Notes: generated by a model not told the origin, from the letters alone. 64,000 nt of DNA from Bacillus sp. OK048 (GCF_900103525.1 NZ_FNHN01000001.1:124001-188000), one strand, 5' to 3'. Shown: positions 45,677 through 54,694, counted from the stretch's first letter. Numbers and translations are program-made.

Positions 45677-45958
45677 TTATATTGCCACTAATTCTTGTTC
45701 TTTTACGAACTTCAGGGCCGCGTTTCTTGTTTGTATTTTGCTCGAAACAAGGGTTTCTAATAATGACACATAGAAACTGCCATCAAAGCGCTTCTGGGCT
45801 TTTAATGTTATCTCTATTGCGGAATTAATTAATTCATCGGAAGCATTTGTATAGTGTTTTCCGAAATAGATAAAACCGATTGCATCTTCTTGAAATTGAA
45901 ATCCTTTCCCTTCCAAGTAATGCAAATACTCATCAACTGTCCGCACTGGCTTCTCCAT
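45677..45958 (-). CDS. Small conserved Bacillus protein of unknown function
   Basis: 93 aa, MEKPVRTVDEYLHYLEGKGFQF; mostly helical, soluble, resembling small uncharacterised proteins common in Bacillus (possibly the DUF6123 group; from memory, uncertain). 16 bases downstream of the DUF212 gene on the same strand. Confidence 0.72.
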   Translation of the reverse strand: MEKPVRTVDEYLHYLEGKGFQFQEDAIGFIYFGKHYTNASDELINSAIEITLKAQKRFDGSFYVSLLETLVSSKIQTRNAALKFVKEQELVAI

Positions 45959-45973
45959 CCTTCTCCAAGCAAT

Positions 45974-46480
45974 CTAAAACCAACTACTATCAGATCTTAA
46001 CCTAGATTTCGACAATTTTCTACTCTTTTTTGAGCATATATGCCCTACTCCCCCGACTAAAGCACCAAGAAGGGCGCCGCCAATTACTTCTTCAGGCTGA
46101 TGTCCTAACATTTCCTTTAATTTCTTTGGTGCCTCTTGTTCAAACTCGACACTTTCTTCTCTATCTACTTTTTCCATTAGATCGTGCATAGAATTCACTT
46201 TTAACGTTAGTTCGCCCGTTTGGCGCCGAATCCCTTGGGCGTCATACATAACAATTAACCCATAAACAAGTGAAAGGGCAAAATCAAAGGTTGGCAGACC
46301 GCGTTGTAAAGCAATAAAGGTCGTAAGCGTAGAGACTCCTGCTGAATGGGAGCTTGGCATCCCTCCTGTTTGGAAAAAGAGCTCTGGGCGCCATTCTTGC
46401 TTTTTATAATAATGAATGGGGATTTTCAAGCCCTGTGCTAAGCCAATACTAAAAAGGGCCAAATAAACACCTTTGTTCAT
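45974..46480 (-). CDS. Divergent PAP2 / YuiD-family membrane protein (DUF212)
   Basis: 168 aa. PAP2-like SGGMPSSHSAG-type motif (QTGGMPSSHSAGVSTL) and a late His segment (GHQPEEVIGGALLGALVGGVGH). Membrane protein probably related to acid phosphatases or haloperoxidases. AGAGGTGA before the ATG. Confidence 0.9.
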   Translation of the reverse strand: MNKGVYLALFSIGLAQGLKIPIHYYKKQEWRPELFFQTGGMPSSHSAGVSTLTTFIALQRGLPTFDFALSLVYGLIVMYDAQGIRRQTGELTLKVNSMHDLMEKVDREESVEFEQEAPKKLKEMLGHQPEEVIGGALLGALVGGVGHICSKKSRKLSKSRLRSDSSWF

Positions 46481-46513
46481 TTTATCACCTCTTAGCTTTA
46501 TTGTTTAAAAAGT

Positions 46514-46544
46514 TGAGTTTTATTATTCTCGCGTGGAAATACTA
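46514..46544 (+). promoter_or_regulatory. Possible SigG promoter of sspL
   Basis: TGAGTT, 18 bases, AATACTA; compared with TGAATA and CATACTA this matches 4 of 6 and 6 of 7. Forespore expression would fit the downstream spore protein. Confidence 0.5.
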
Positions 46545-46566
46545 AAAAAATGGGAGGTGAAAGAAG

Positions 46567-46704
46567 ATGATCAAAAACGGTCATACTAATCGCGGTTTGA
46601 AGGCTCCAGGTGTCAATCCACAAGGATACGGTCAAGACGCCGAGTTCGCTGAAGAACCAAAAAGTAAATTAGAAAATGCACAAAAGAAGAAAAATACAAA
46701 ATAA
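46567..46704 (+). CDS. sspL: Small acid-soluble spore protein SspL
   Basis: 45 aa, too short for usual gene tracks. Reads MIKNGHTNRGLKAPGVNPQG ... DAEFAEEPKSKLENAQKKKNTK, following the SspL pattern (VTPQG, then an acidic then a KSKLE/KKKNTK end). GGGAGGTGA stands well before the ATG. Marks the organism as a spore former. Confidence 0.85.
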   Translation: MIKNGHTNRGLKAPGVNPQGYGQDAEFAEEPKSKLENAQKKKNTK

Positions 46705-46712
46705 TATATGGA

Positions 46713-46743
46713 AAGAGGCTGCCCCCCGTTGGGACAGCCTCTG
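46713..46743. terminator. Bidirectional terminator between sspL and ypcP
   Basis: GAGGCTGCCCC-cgttg-GGACAGCCTC stem between convergent genes. Confidence 0.75.
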
Positions 46744-46746
46744 ATG

Positions 46747-47640
46747 TTAGGAAATAAAGGAAGCCTCCAGCGGCAGCAGACGGTGCAAGCCGCGAAGCTC
46801 TAATTCATTTAATTTGTCTAAAGCTTTTTCCTTTTCAATCTTAAGTCCAGCTTCTTGTAAATCACAGCTAACGGGTACATCACATTTAATTTCGGCAAGA
46901 ATACGCGATAAATGGAGCATTTCTAAATCCTGCTCAATTTTCGTTTTGTGAGACTTTGAAAGCTGATCGAGATTAGAGATAATCCCCTCGACATGTTCAA
47001 ATTCCTTTAAAAGCTTGAGAGCCGTTTTCTCCCCTATTCCCTTGACTCCTGGATAATTGTCACTAGGATCACCCATTAGTGCCTTTAAATCGATCATTTG
47101 TCGCGGTTTGATGCCCTTTTCTTCAAAGAAGGTATCAGGAGTATGAACAAGATAATTCCCATAGCCCTTTTTCAATAAAATAACTGAAATACTTTCATCA
47201 AGCAACTGAAGGATATCCTGGTCACCGGTTAAAATCGAGACATTTGCATGGTCTCTAGCCTGATAAGCAATGGTCCCGATACAGTCATCTGCCTCATAGC
47301 CAACTAAGCCTATATTCGGGATATCAAATGCTGCAACAACTTCTTTTACTAAATCAAACTGTGGAATTAATTCTACTGGGGCTTCACCACGATTACCTTT
47401 ATAGGCCTCAAAAATCTCAGTCCGAAATGTTTTACTGCCCATATCCCAACAAACAGCTACGTGAGAAGGGTTAAAGTAAGATACTGCGGTAAATAAATGT
47501 TTAATAAAGCCGTGAATTCCATTCGTCGGAATTCCCTTTGAATTTATCATAAACTGGCCTGAAACAGCCGTAGCATAAAAAGCACGAAATAATAGCGCCA
47601 TACCATCAACTAGCAGTAGTGAAGGTTTTTGATTTTCCAA
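46747..47640 (-). CDS. ypcP: 5'-3' exonuclease (YpcP, PolA N-domain-like)
   Basis: 297 aa, stand-alone flap-type nuclease acting in RNA primer removal and repair. Motifs LLVDGMALLFRAFY, VCWDMGSKTFRTEIFEAYKGNR, GYEADDCIGTIAY, ILTGDQDILQLL, ALMGDPSDNYPGVKGIGEKTA (helix-hairpin-helix). TTG start with GGAGGT upstream. Same role as YpcP, which shares duties with PolA in B. subtilis. Confidence 0.93.
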   Translation of the reverse strand: MENQKPSLLLVDGMALLFRAFYATAVSGQFMINSKGIPTNGIHGFIKHLFTAVSYFNPSHVAVCWDMGSKTFRTEIFEAYKGNRGEAPVELIPQFDLVKEVVAAFDIPNIGLVGYEADDCIGTIAYQARDHANVSILTGDQDILQLLDESISVILLKKGYGNYLVHTPDTFFEEKGIKPRQMIDLKALMGDPSDNYPGVKGIGEKTALKLLKEFEHVEGIISNLDQLSKSHKTKIEQDLEMLHLSRILAEIKCDVPVSCDLQEAGLKIEKEKALDKLNELELRGLHRLLPLEASFIS

Positions 47641-47660
47641 TGTATTGACCTCCTAAATTA

Positions 47661-47780
47661 AAAGCGGAAGCGCCTTGTACAGGGGCGACAGGCATAAGAC
47701 GAGCCGGCTAGAAGGTTGCTCTTTAACCTTCTTGACGGATTGGCTTATGACCCCGAGCCCCTAGGCGCTGGAGCTAGATA
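47661..47780. repeat. Imperfect-palindrome repeat element, family A copy 2
   Basis: Second copy of the element at 22459-22580. Pairs: AGCGCCT/AGGCGCT at the ends, AGGGGC/GCCCCT, CATAAG/CTTATG, GAAGGTT/AACCTTC, so it folds as one long broken stem. Lies in the gap between ypcP and the sulfurtransferase gene. Confidence 0.85.
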
Positions 47781-47812
47781 TATCGATTAAAAAACTATTA
47801 TAGCATAAAAAC

Positions 47813-48628
47813 TTACTGTATTTTGTTTTCTTGATAGGAAATCCAGTCGCTAAAACTTCCCAAGTAAAGTTTTACCTTTTCAAACCCTGCTACTTTTAAT
47901 GCAAGAAAATTTGGTGCAGCTGTGACGCCCGATCCACAATAAACAATTAATTGTTTCTCCGGATTTAGGTCCTCGAAACGTTGTCGTTGGACTTTTGCAG
48001 GTTTGTAAAAGCCTTCATTTAACCCTTCAAACCAAGGCTTATTAATAGCTCCTGGGATGTGTCCTGCTTTTTTGTCAATCGGTTCTTCTAATCCCAAATA
48101 GCGTCTTGCTTCCCTTGAATCAATAAGAATAGTTTTAGAATCCACTGCTCTTACATCTTCCATACTTGCGAAAATTTCATGATTAATATTGGCATTAAAG
48201 GTCGTTTTCTTAAATATGGGTACTTCAGATGTTATTGGATTGTTCGCCTCATTCCAACCCCTAAAGCCCCCGTCCAAGACATACACCTTTTCATGTCCGA
48301 TGTATTGCAGCATCCACCAAAACCTTGCGGCAAAAGCACCTTCCCCTTGATCATAAGCAATTACAGTTGTGTTTTCATCAATGCCAGCCTGTTGTATCTT
48401 ATTGATAAACTCTTCGATATTTGGCAATGGATGTCTTCCGCCATGTTCACTCACTTCACCTGAAAGATCTTTTTTGAGATCAAAATGGATAGCTCCAGTA
48501 ATATGATTTTCCGCATATTCCTGTCTACCTTTTTCAGCGTTTGCTAATGAAAATGAGCAATCCACAATCCGGATATTTTCGTGATGTAGATTCTTCAATA
48601 GCCATTCTTTGTCAATGATCACATTCAT
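47813..48628 (-). CDS. Sulfurtransferase with two rhodanese domains
   Basis: 271 aa; transfers sulfane sulfur from thiosulfate or 3-mercaptopyruvate. N-terminal inactive rhodanese domain (VIIDKEWLLKNL to GGFRGWNEA) and C-terminal active domain with Cys loop VYCGSGVTAAPN. The CGSGVTA loop fits mercaptopyruvate sulfurtransferases. ATG 48628 follows GGGGGA; 16 bases after the dynA stop, so probably in operon with it. Confidence 0.92.
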   Translation of the reverse strand: MNVIIDKEWLLKNLHHENIRIVDCSFSLANAEKGRQEYAENHITGAIHFDLKKDLSGEVSEHGGRHPLPNIEEFINKIQQAGIDENTTVIAYDQGEGAFAARFWWMLQYIGHEKVYVLDGGFRGWNEANNPITSEVPIFKKTTFNANINHEIFASMEDVRAVDSKTILIDSREARRYLGLEEPIDKKAGHIPGAINKPWFEGLNEGFYKPAKVQRQRFEDLNPEKQLIVYCGSGVTAAPNFLALKVAGFEKVKLYLGSFSDWISYQENKIQ

Positions 48629-48644
48629 AGGAATCCCCCAGTAT

Positions 48645-51600
48645 TTAATTCTTTGACTCTTCAAGTTTTTGATAAACTTCTCCTAACTGTTCGATTGGCA
48701 CTCCGCCATCCAATGCAGTAAGGATGCTTACGTAAAAATCTTCAGCCTGTTCTTCAATTTGCGTTACTAATTTTTCCAATTGATCACTCAAGATTTGGGA
48801 GTAATAAGCAGCTAGGTTTTCACCTTCCACCTTTAAATAGTCATCGGCTGGACCATTTAGCACGTTATATAGTTCATCACTCATTAGCTTCTTTTCATTT
48901 TTTTCAAAAAAGGACTTTGGATTTTTGAAATAAGACATCGCTTTCGAAAATTGCTGTTTGTTTAGACTATTAAAGGCCAATGGGAATTCTATTTCTCCAT
49001 TATGCTTCAACTCAAAGGGTGAAAACGAAATGTCCTTATTAATTTCCATCATGCTACGCGTTAGCGCGATATGGTAGTCAGTTAACACTTTTCCAGCGAA
49101 AACATCCAGTCTGACCGTAGTCGCACGCAGCTCTTGAGCAAAGTCGAAACCTAAACTCTCTAACAGCTCATCCAGTGCAGATTGTAATGCCTTCTTTAAA
49201 TTTCTTCCGTCATCCCTTAAGGCTGCAGGATTAAATGCTTCCTTAAAAAAGTCACCAAAACGGAAAAATACTCTTTGTTTAATATAGTAAAGGAGTTCTT
49301 CTGCTTCTTGTGTCATCCGTTTTTGCAAACCAGCTGGTGTTTGTTTTTCCAATATAGCTTTCATCTTTGATTTTTGTATTTCGAATTCATAACGTCTCTT
49401 GTCTTTAACAGACTGATCCTCTTTTGAACTTTGGATTAGTTTACCGACCAACTCTTGGACTCGATTTAATTCATTCGCTGCAGAGGTAATTGCCATTTCC
49501 GTTAAATCATTAGAAATAAAATGGTAAAAGTCCCCTTCAAAATCTCCCATTCCGGATTCTTTGTCTGTGTTCGGTTCGAGCTTTTCTTTTAGGGCTAATA
49601 AACTCGATAGCGGGTAAAGATGTGGATTACGGATTCCATATTTTATCAATTGCTCTGTTACATAATCGGCAACCGTATCCTTTTCTTCCTCGTTTTCTGC
49701 CAAATCAATCGCGTTAATAATAAAGAACATTTTATCGAGCTGGAAGGATTCCTTTACCCGACCAAGCTGAATTAAAAACTCTCGATCCGCTTTAGAAAAT
49801 GCATGATTATAATAGGTAACAAACAAAATCGCATCAGAATTTTTAATATAATCAAATGCAACTCCAGTATGGCGGGCATTAATCGAATCAGCTCCAGGAG
49901 TATCGACCAGCGTGATTCCTTTACGAGTCAATTCACAATCATAATAAAGCTCTATCCATTCTACAAAGCATGACTTCTCTTCTAATGCAACAAAGTCAGC
50001 AAATTCATTTAAGTCGGTTTCTAGGATACTTCCGAGTTGCTTACCATGCAGATGGAAGCCCGTTTTAAATGCTTGTAAAAACGCATAGTGAGTCTTTTCA
50101 GATATACCCTCTTGACCTTTTTCAAGCATTACTTTATCAATTTCATTTGCCGCTGTTTCCAAATTGGAACTTTGGAGATCAAATAATTTCAATGAACGGT
50201 TGACGTCCTCAAGCATTGCATTTTGTTCTTTAAATTTCACGAGTACTGTGCCATGCTGATACTTTTCTGTTACAGGTTTTATTTTATTTATAGCCGCAGT
50301 CGTCGGATTTGGGGATACCGGAAGTACCTTTTCCCCTATGAGTGCATTGGCAAATGAAGACTTACCCGCACTGAATGCACCGAATAATGCGACTGTAAAC
50401 CCTTTGTTTTCCAATCGCTCCGCTTTATCTTCCAATTCCTTAGACAGTTTTTTAAATCCCGGCAGGCTATCAATAAGCTTCGCTGATTGATTTAACCGTG
50501 AAACCATATTTTGTAAATGACTTCTTGCTGCTTCCGTTTCGTTTTTCTTGGTTACATTCGTTTTTGTCTTAGTGTCTTGTAGTTGTGGCTTAGTCTTCTG
50601 CACTTCATTCGTTTTAGGATGTTGTTGACCATGAATCACTTCCACTTCTTCTACCTCTGGTTGAAAAAGTGCGTGATCATCGATTTTGGTTTCTATAGTT
50701 TCAGTGAACAACCTGCCTACTGAAGCTTTTATCATTGCCGTTTCATTTTCATATTTCGTTCTTTCAGCCAGTGCACTTACATATTTTTCAATATTTTTGA
50801 ACTCTTCCTGATACATTTCTGTTAATTTGGTTGTTTTCGCTTCTAATGCAGGAATAAGCACATTTTTAAAATCCAAAATGCTGTCTCTTGCAATTTTTTT
50901 GATCCCATTGGCCAAATCCTCTGTGTAATGAAGGACATATTCACCTGAAACCAAGGCCCCATGCTTGACTGTTTGAACAATCAAATCGATTGGCACTTCA
51001 ATCGAAAACGATTGAGCTTTACTTTGCAGCTCTGGATTATCAAGAGCATTATTCTTTAGAACTGCAATTAAATATTCACGTAAATGCCATTCTAGCTGTG
51101 ATTTCGTTTTATCTACTAGGTCCTGGTATAACCGATTGAGGCGCGTATTCTTCTCATCAAGTGTTTTTTGTTTCGAGAAAAGGAACCCAACCTTAAATTC
51201 AGGCTGTGCAGCTTCAAGAAAAGCCTCTGCTAATTCCCGTGTTTGAAATGGCATTAAATAGGCATTTTTCATGATCTTGGCGATCTCATCGTCCATTTCT
51301 TTTTCCGCTTCTTTAACCCCTTTTTCAAGAGTCTGAAGGTTTGTGGAAATAGATTGGTAGGACTGTGTTAATTGCTGTTTTTCTTCCTCTGTTAGTTCAT
51401 TTAATACTTCAAAAATCGGCTGAAGTTCTTCTTCCCTTGTTTTTCGCTGGTGATCGAGATGGTCTTGAGCGATTTTTTTTAATGAATGATAGATGGATTG
51501 CTGAAGAAGTTGATCCTTATTCTGCAATGTTTCGGCGATAAATGCCTTTAGCTTTTTAAATTCATTCAGGTTATGCTCTTGGACCTTCAATGAAGTATAA

Positions 51601-52313
51601 AAGATTCGTGCTGGTTTAACTCCCCATGCCCCAAAAGAATCCTTTACACTATCTTTAAAATTGCCGAAAGTTAGCTCTTCTTCCTTGTGTTTATCCACTT
51701 GGTTGATTACAAGATACACGTCTTTCCCGGCTTCCGTTAACTCCTTGGTGAATAAAAAATTCAGCTCTGCTTGGACGTGATTATAATCCATCACATATAA
51801 AACTAAGTCTGCAAGGTGAATAGCTGATTCCGTTGCTACCCGATGGGCATCATCGGCGGAGTCAATCCCAGGGGTATCCATAATCACTGTATTAGCTGGA
51901 AGCTGTGAGTCAGCATGGCTGATCTCGATTTCTTCAATTTGGTCGCCATCTTTGCAATAATTTTTTACTAATCCATAATCATACGGTGCTAAATACATGC
52001 GTGGTTTTTCATTTTTAAAAATAACTTTGGCATATTCCTCACCTGTTTTTACCTTCACAAGGTTCGCACTGGTGGGAATCGGGCTTGATGGCAGCAAATT
52101 CTCGCCGACTACTTTGTTAATCATCGTAGATTTTCCAGCTGAAAAGTGACCGCAAAAAGCAATCATAAACTCCCTGTTTTGTAGTTTCTTTGCTAACTGC
52201 TTTGTCTTCTCTGCATTTTCCGTGTCATTATGTTTGATAAGGTATTCATATAAAGAAAGGATCTTACTTTTAAGCGATGGAATCGTTTCTGTTTTATTAG
52301 CCGTTTGCACCAT
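48645..52313 (-). CDS. dynA: DynA, bacterial dynamin with two GTPase modules
   Basis: 1222 aa, membrane-tethering/fusing dynamin-like GTPase (B. subtilis DynA/YpbR), which protects membranes against pores and phage. Two dynamin halves are fused: GTPase 1 with P-loop GHFSAGKST (55-63) and MDTPGIDSADD; GTPase 2 with GAFSAGKSS near 645-655 and LVDTPGADS. Each is followed by a long helical stalk; a Lys/Thr-rich linker with KTKPQLQDTKTKTN joins them (about 575-600). Length agrees with DynA. Confidence 0.96.
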   Translation of the reverse strand: MVQTANKTETIPSLKSKILSLYEYLIKHNDTENAEKTKQLAKKLQNREFMIAFCGHFSAGKSTMINKVVGENLLPSSPIPTSANLVKVKTGEEYAKVIFKNEKPRMYLAPYDYGLVKNYCKDGDQIEEIEISHADSQLPANTVIMDTPGIDSADDAHRVATESAIHLADLVLYVMDYNHVQAELNFLFTKELTEAGKDVYLVINQVDKHKEEELTFGNFKDSVKDSFGAWGVKPARIFYTSLKVQEHNLNEFKKLKAFIAETLQNKDQLLQQSIYHSLKKIAQDHLDHQRKTREEELQPIFEVLNELTEEEKQQLTQSYQSISTNLQTLEKGVKEAEKEMDDEIAKIMKNAYLMPFQTRELAEAFLEAAQPEFKVGFLFSKQKTLDEKNTRLNRLYQDLVDKTKSQLEWHLREYLIAVLKNNALDNPELQSKAQSFSIEVPIDLIVQTVKHGALVSGEYVLHYTEDLANGIKKIARDSILDFKNVLIPALEAKTTKLTEMYQEEFKNIEKYVSALAERTKYENETAMIKASVGRLFTETIETKIDDHALFQPEVEEVEVIHGQQHPKTNEVQKTKPQLQDTKTKTNVTKKNETEAARSHLQNMVSRLNQSAKLIDSLPGFKKLSKELEDKAERLENKGFTVALFGAFSAGKSSFANALIGEKVLPVSPNPTTAAINKIKPVTEKYQHGTVLVKFKEQNAMLEDVNRSLKLFDLQSSNLETAANEIDKVMLEKGQEGISEKTHYAFLQAFKTGFHLHGKQLGSILETDLNEFADFVALEEKSCFVEWIELYYDCELTRKGITLVDTPGADSINARHTGVAFDYIKNSDAILFVTYYNHAFSKADREFLIQLGRVKESFQLDKMFFIINAIDLAENEEEKDTVADYVTEQLIKYGIRNPHLYPLSSLLALKEKLEPNTDKESGMGDFEGDFYHFISNDLTEMAITSAANELNRVQELVGKLIQSSKEDQSVKDKRRYEFEIQKSKMKAILEKQTPAGLQKRMTQEAEELLYYIKQRVFFRFGDFFKEAFNPAALRDDGRNLKKALQSALDELLESLGFDFAQELRATTVRLDVFAGKVLTDYHIALTRSMMEINKDISFSPFELKHNGEIEFPLAFNSLNKQQFSKAMSYFKNPKSFFEKNEKKLMSDELYNVLNGPADDYLKVEGENLAAYYSQILSDQLEKLVTQIEEQAEDFYVSILTALDGGVPIEQLGEVYQKLEESKN

Positions 52314-52467
52314 AATTCTTCCCCTTGTTCACAATTTTGTAATATTTTATATTTTATACGATAATTCAAACTTTTCCTATTATGAATGCTTAAATTGTTA
52401 ACATAATATTCACGCATTTATTTTTCCGCTAAGTTATTATAGTAGTATAAAAGAAAGGAAGTGGATT

Positions 52468-53376
52468 ATGGCCTATAGAGAACGTACCGAGTCAGATGAA
52501 ATTAAGCTATTTAGATATCTGGATATCCGAACGGTGTTACCCAGTAAAGAAAAAACAATCTATTTAAACCTTGAAAAGGGCTACAAAGGTGAGTTGATGT
52601 TTGATCAATTTACGGAAGGGCTTGATAAAAGTAAGTTTCTGATAGTAAATGATTTACTTTTAGAGACGAACTGTACAACTTTTCAAATTGATGCCTCGAT
52701 TATTAGTCAGGAGATTTTCTTGCCATGTGAAGTGAAAAATTTCGAAGGTGATTATTATTATAGATCTGATCACTTTTACGCAATGAATGATTTTGAAATT
52801 CAGAACCCCCTTGATCAAATAAAAAGGAGCGGCACATTACTTCAACAAGTTTTTCAAAAGAAAAAAGTCCCATTTTCGATAAATTCCAAGGTTTTCTTTG
52901 TTAATCCTGCTTTCACCCTCTATCAAGCACCATTGGAAAAGCCTATCATTTATCCCACACAGCTCCAAAACTATTTTGAGGAGCTAAATGCAAAACCTTC
53001 TATCCTAAGAGACAACCACTATGTACTAGCTGACTATTTAGTGAAAGAGCATAAAACACAGTCTCCCTACACGCGATTACCCCCATATAAGTATGAACAA
53101 TTGAAAAAAGGACTTAGCTGTCTGGTGTGTCATTCATTATCGGTTTCTTCAGATGGGACTATCACAGTATGCCATTCATGTGGGTGTGTGGAGAAAGTGG
53201 AGGATGCACTATTACGGTCTGTGAAAGAACTTCAACTCCTTTTCCCAGATATAAAAATCACCACAAACTTGGTATTTGAGTGGTGTAAGGTGATAGATTC
53301 TAAGAAACAGATTAGGAGGATATTGAAGAAACATTATCAGATAATGGGGGCGAGACATTCTACCTACTATAGATAA
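52468..53376 (+). CDS. NERD nuclease-domain protein with C-terminal zinc ribbon
   Basis: 302 aa. N-terminal NERD domain: EKGYKGELMFDQF, CTTFQIDASII and FLPCEVKNFEGDYYY hold the Glu, Asp and ExK catalytic pattern of restriction-like nucleases. A zinc ribbon, CLVCHSL...CHSCGC, lies near 218-240. NERD proteins are suspected DNA-processing enzymes; the target is unknown. Divergent from dynA; AAAGGAAG before the ATG. Confidence 0.85.
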   Translation: MAYRERTESDEIKLFRYLDIRTVLPSKEKTIYLNLEKGYKGELMFDQFTEGLDKSKFLIVNDLLLETNCTTFQIDASIISQEIFLPCEVKNFEGDYYYRSDHFYAMNDFEIQNPLDQIKRSGTLLQQVFQKKKVPFSINSKVFFVNPAFTLYQAPLEKPIIYPTQLQNYFEELNAKPSILRDNHYVLADYLVKEHKTQSPYTRLPPYKYEQLKKGLSCLVCHSLSVSSDGTITVCHSCGCVEKVEDALLRSVKELQLLFPDIKITTNLVFEWCKVIDSKKQIRRILKKHYQIMGARHSTYYR

Positions 53377-53388
53377 TATTGTGGAGCG

Positions 53389-53875
53389 ACCGAAAATAAA
53401 TTAATTTCTATCTTCGGTCACTCCAGCACCTCTGCTTTGACCCAAATGCCTTTTCTGAATGCTCTTCGGTCACTCCAGGCCCCCTGCTTTGACCCAAATG
53501 CCTTTTCTGAATGCTCTTCGGTCACTCCAGCCTCCCTGCATTTACCCAAATGCCTTTTCTGAATGCTCTTCGGTCACTCCAGCCCCCCTGCTTTGACCCA
53601 AATGCCTTTTCTGAATGCTCTTCGGTCACTCCAGCCTCCCTGCATTTACCCAAATGCCTTTTCTGAATGCTCTTCGGTCACTCCAGCCTCCCTGCATTTA
53701 CCCAAATGCCTTTTCTGAATGCTCTTCGGTCACTCCAGCCTCCCTGCATTTACCCAAATGCCTTTTCTGAATGCTCTTCGGTCACTCCAGCCTCCCTGCA
53801 TTTACCCAAATGCCTTTTCTGAATACACTTCGGTCACTCCAGCCTCCCTGCATTTACCCAAATGGCTTTTCCAGC
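53389..53875. repeat. 52-bp direct tandem repeat array (9 copies)
   Basis: CGGTCACTCC recurs at 53415, 53467, 53519, 53571, 53623, 53675, 53727, 53779 and 53831: an exact period of 52. The unit contains CCAAATGCCTTTTCTGAATG. Two unit types exist, CTGCTTTGACCC and CTGCATTTACCC; the latter makes a small hairpin GCATTT-accc-AAATGC. The array begins with GGAGCGACCGAA (53394), nearly complementary to the first TTCGGTCACTCC, forming a terminator-like hairpin after the NERD gene. Period not a multiple of three and stops occur, so it is non-coding. Confidence 0.93.
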
Positions 53876-53898
53876 CCCACCTTAACCCCACTCAACAC

Positions 53899-53930
53899 AA
53901 AAAAGCCAAGGATTTCTCCCTGGCCCTAAA
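53899..53930 (-). terminator. Terminator of the Fur-box microprotein gene
   Basis: Minus strand GCCAGGGA-gaaa-TCCTTGGC followed by TTTTTT, just downstream of the 26-codon gene. Confidence 0.8.
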
Positions 53931-53940
53931 TGGTCTTTCC

Positions 53941-54021
53941 TTAATGTGTTACATTTTTTAAGACGTGTTTCATGACAAATGCGTATACGATTACCGTTCC
54001 ACCTACAAATGCAATGGCCAT
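53941..54021 (-). CDS. 26-aa iron-regulated membrane microprotein
   Basis: Reads MAIAFVGGTVIVYAFVMKHV then LKNVTH: one hydrophobic helix with a basic tail. GGAAGGTG lies 5 bases before the ATG, a promoter with Fur boxes upstream and a terminator downstream, which together make a complete small transcription unit. It may be a counterpart of the small Fur-regulated peptides of B. subtilis (FbpC is similar in size), but no sequence relation can be claimed. Confidence 0.7.
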   Translation of the reverse strand: MAIAFVGGTVIVYAFVMKHVLKNVTH

Positions 54022-54051
54022 AAGTACACCTTCCTATCCGCTCGATTTCAA

Positions 54052-54111
54052 TGAGAATGATTTTCATTCTTCCCTTAAAAACAGAATATCACAGGTGATA
54101 ATCATTTTCAA
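54052..54111 (-). promoter_or_regulatory. Promoter with two Fur boxes
   Basis: Minus strand promoter TTGAAA-17-TATTCT (54111-54083). A Fur 7-1-7 box TGAAAATGATTATCA overlaps the -35 (54096-54110; 14 of 15 to TGATAATNATTATCA) and a second, TGAAAATCATTCTCA, lies downstream of the -10 (54052-54066; two mismatches). Strong repression by Fe-loaded Fur is expected. Confidence 0.85.
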
Positions 54112-54121
54112 TATACATACG

Positions 54122-54694
54122 TTAATTGTCATATTTATTTAACATTTTCGGCAGAAACCGATTACATTTTTCAAAGCTTCCTTCATATTCTGTAAGCTCT
54201 CGTAACGCCCTTTCTTCTGCAGGTATCCGAACCGAGAGCATCAATATATTTAATAGCGTAAACAAACATGCTGTTACAAATGCGCCATAGAACAACGGGA
54301 CGACCAACAGTTCAATCGAAACGACTAAATAGTTGGGATGTTTGATAAAACGGTACGGCCCTTTTCTTACTACATCAACATTGGGCAGGACAATAATTTT
54401 CGTGTTCCAATACCGCCCGAGCGACGAAATTGCCCAAACTCTCATCAGCTGGGCAAAAATAAACACAGCTGCCAACAACGGCCAGATGGGAGCTAATTCA
54501 CGTGAAAAAGCTATTTTTTCAAAAACTAAAACGAGAAAGAATAAAGAATGCATCAACACGATAAAAGGATAATGATTCGTTCCAAATTCGAGCGCCCCTT
54601 GTTCTTTCATCCACTTTTCATTTTTTCGGGCAATCATCAGTTCAATCAGACGCTGAATTATTATAACCGAGATAAACAAAAAAAACGGTATCAT
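54122..54694 (-). CDS. bpsB: Alkylpyrone O-methyltransferase, ICMT family (BpsB/YpbQ)
   Basis: 190-aa integral membrane methyltransferase with the isoprenylcysteine methyltransferase signature GPYRFIKHPNYLVVSIELLVVPL and a late EERALRELTEYEGSFEKCNRF. In B. subtilis the partner BpsB methylates the alkylpyrones made by BpsA. Starts right at the BpsA stop. Confidence 0.92.
   Translation of the reverse strand: MIPFFLFISVIIIQRLIELMIARKNEKWMKEQGALEFGTNHYPFIVLMHSLFFLVLVFEKIAFSRELAPIWPLLAAVFIFAQLMRVWAISSLGRYWNTKIIVLPNVDVVRKGPYRFIKHPNYLVVSIELLVVPLFYGAFVTACLFTLLNILMLSVRIPAEERALRELTEYEGSFEKCNRFLPKMLNKYDN

Noticed and set aside
53389..53875. Possible CRISPR array
   Set aside because: The whole 52-base unit is repeated with no unique spacers; no cas genes in the window.
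53719..53961. Open frame of 80 codons across the 52-bp repeats
   Set aside because: Created by the repeats themselves; period is not a multiple of three and no ribosome binding site is present.
53882..54067. 61-codon minus-strand frame
   Set aside because: It overlaps the better supported 26-codon gene in another frame and starts inside the downstream Fur box without a ribosome binding site.
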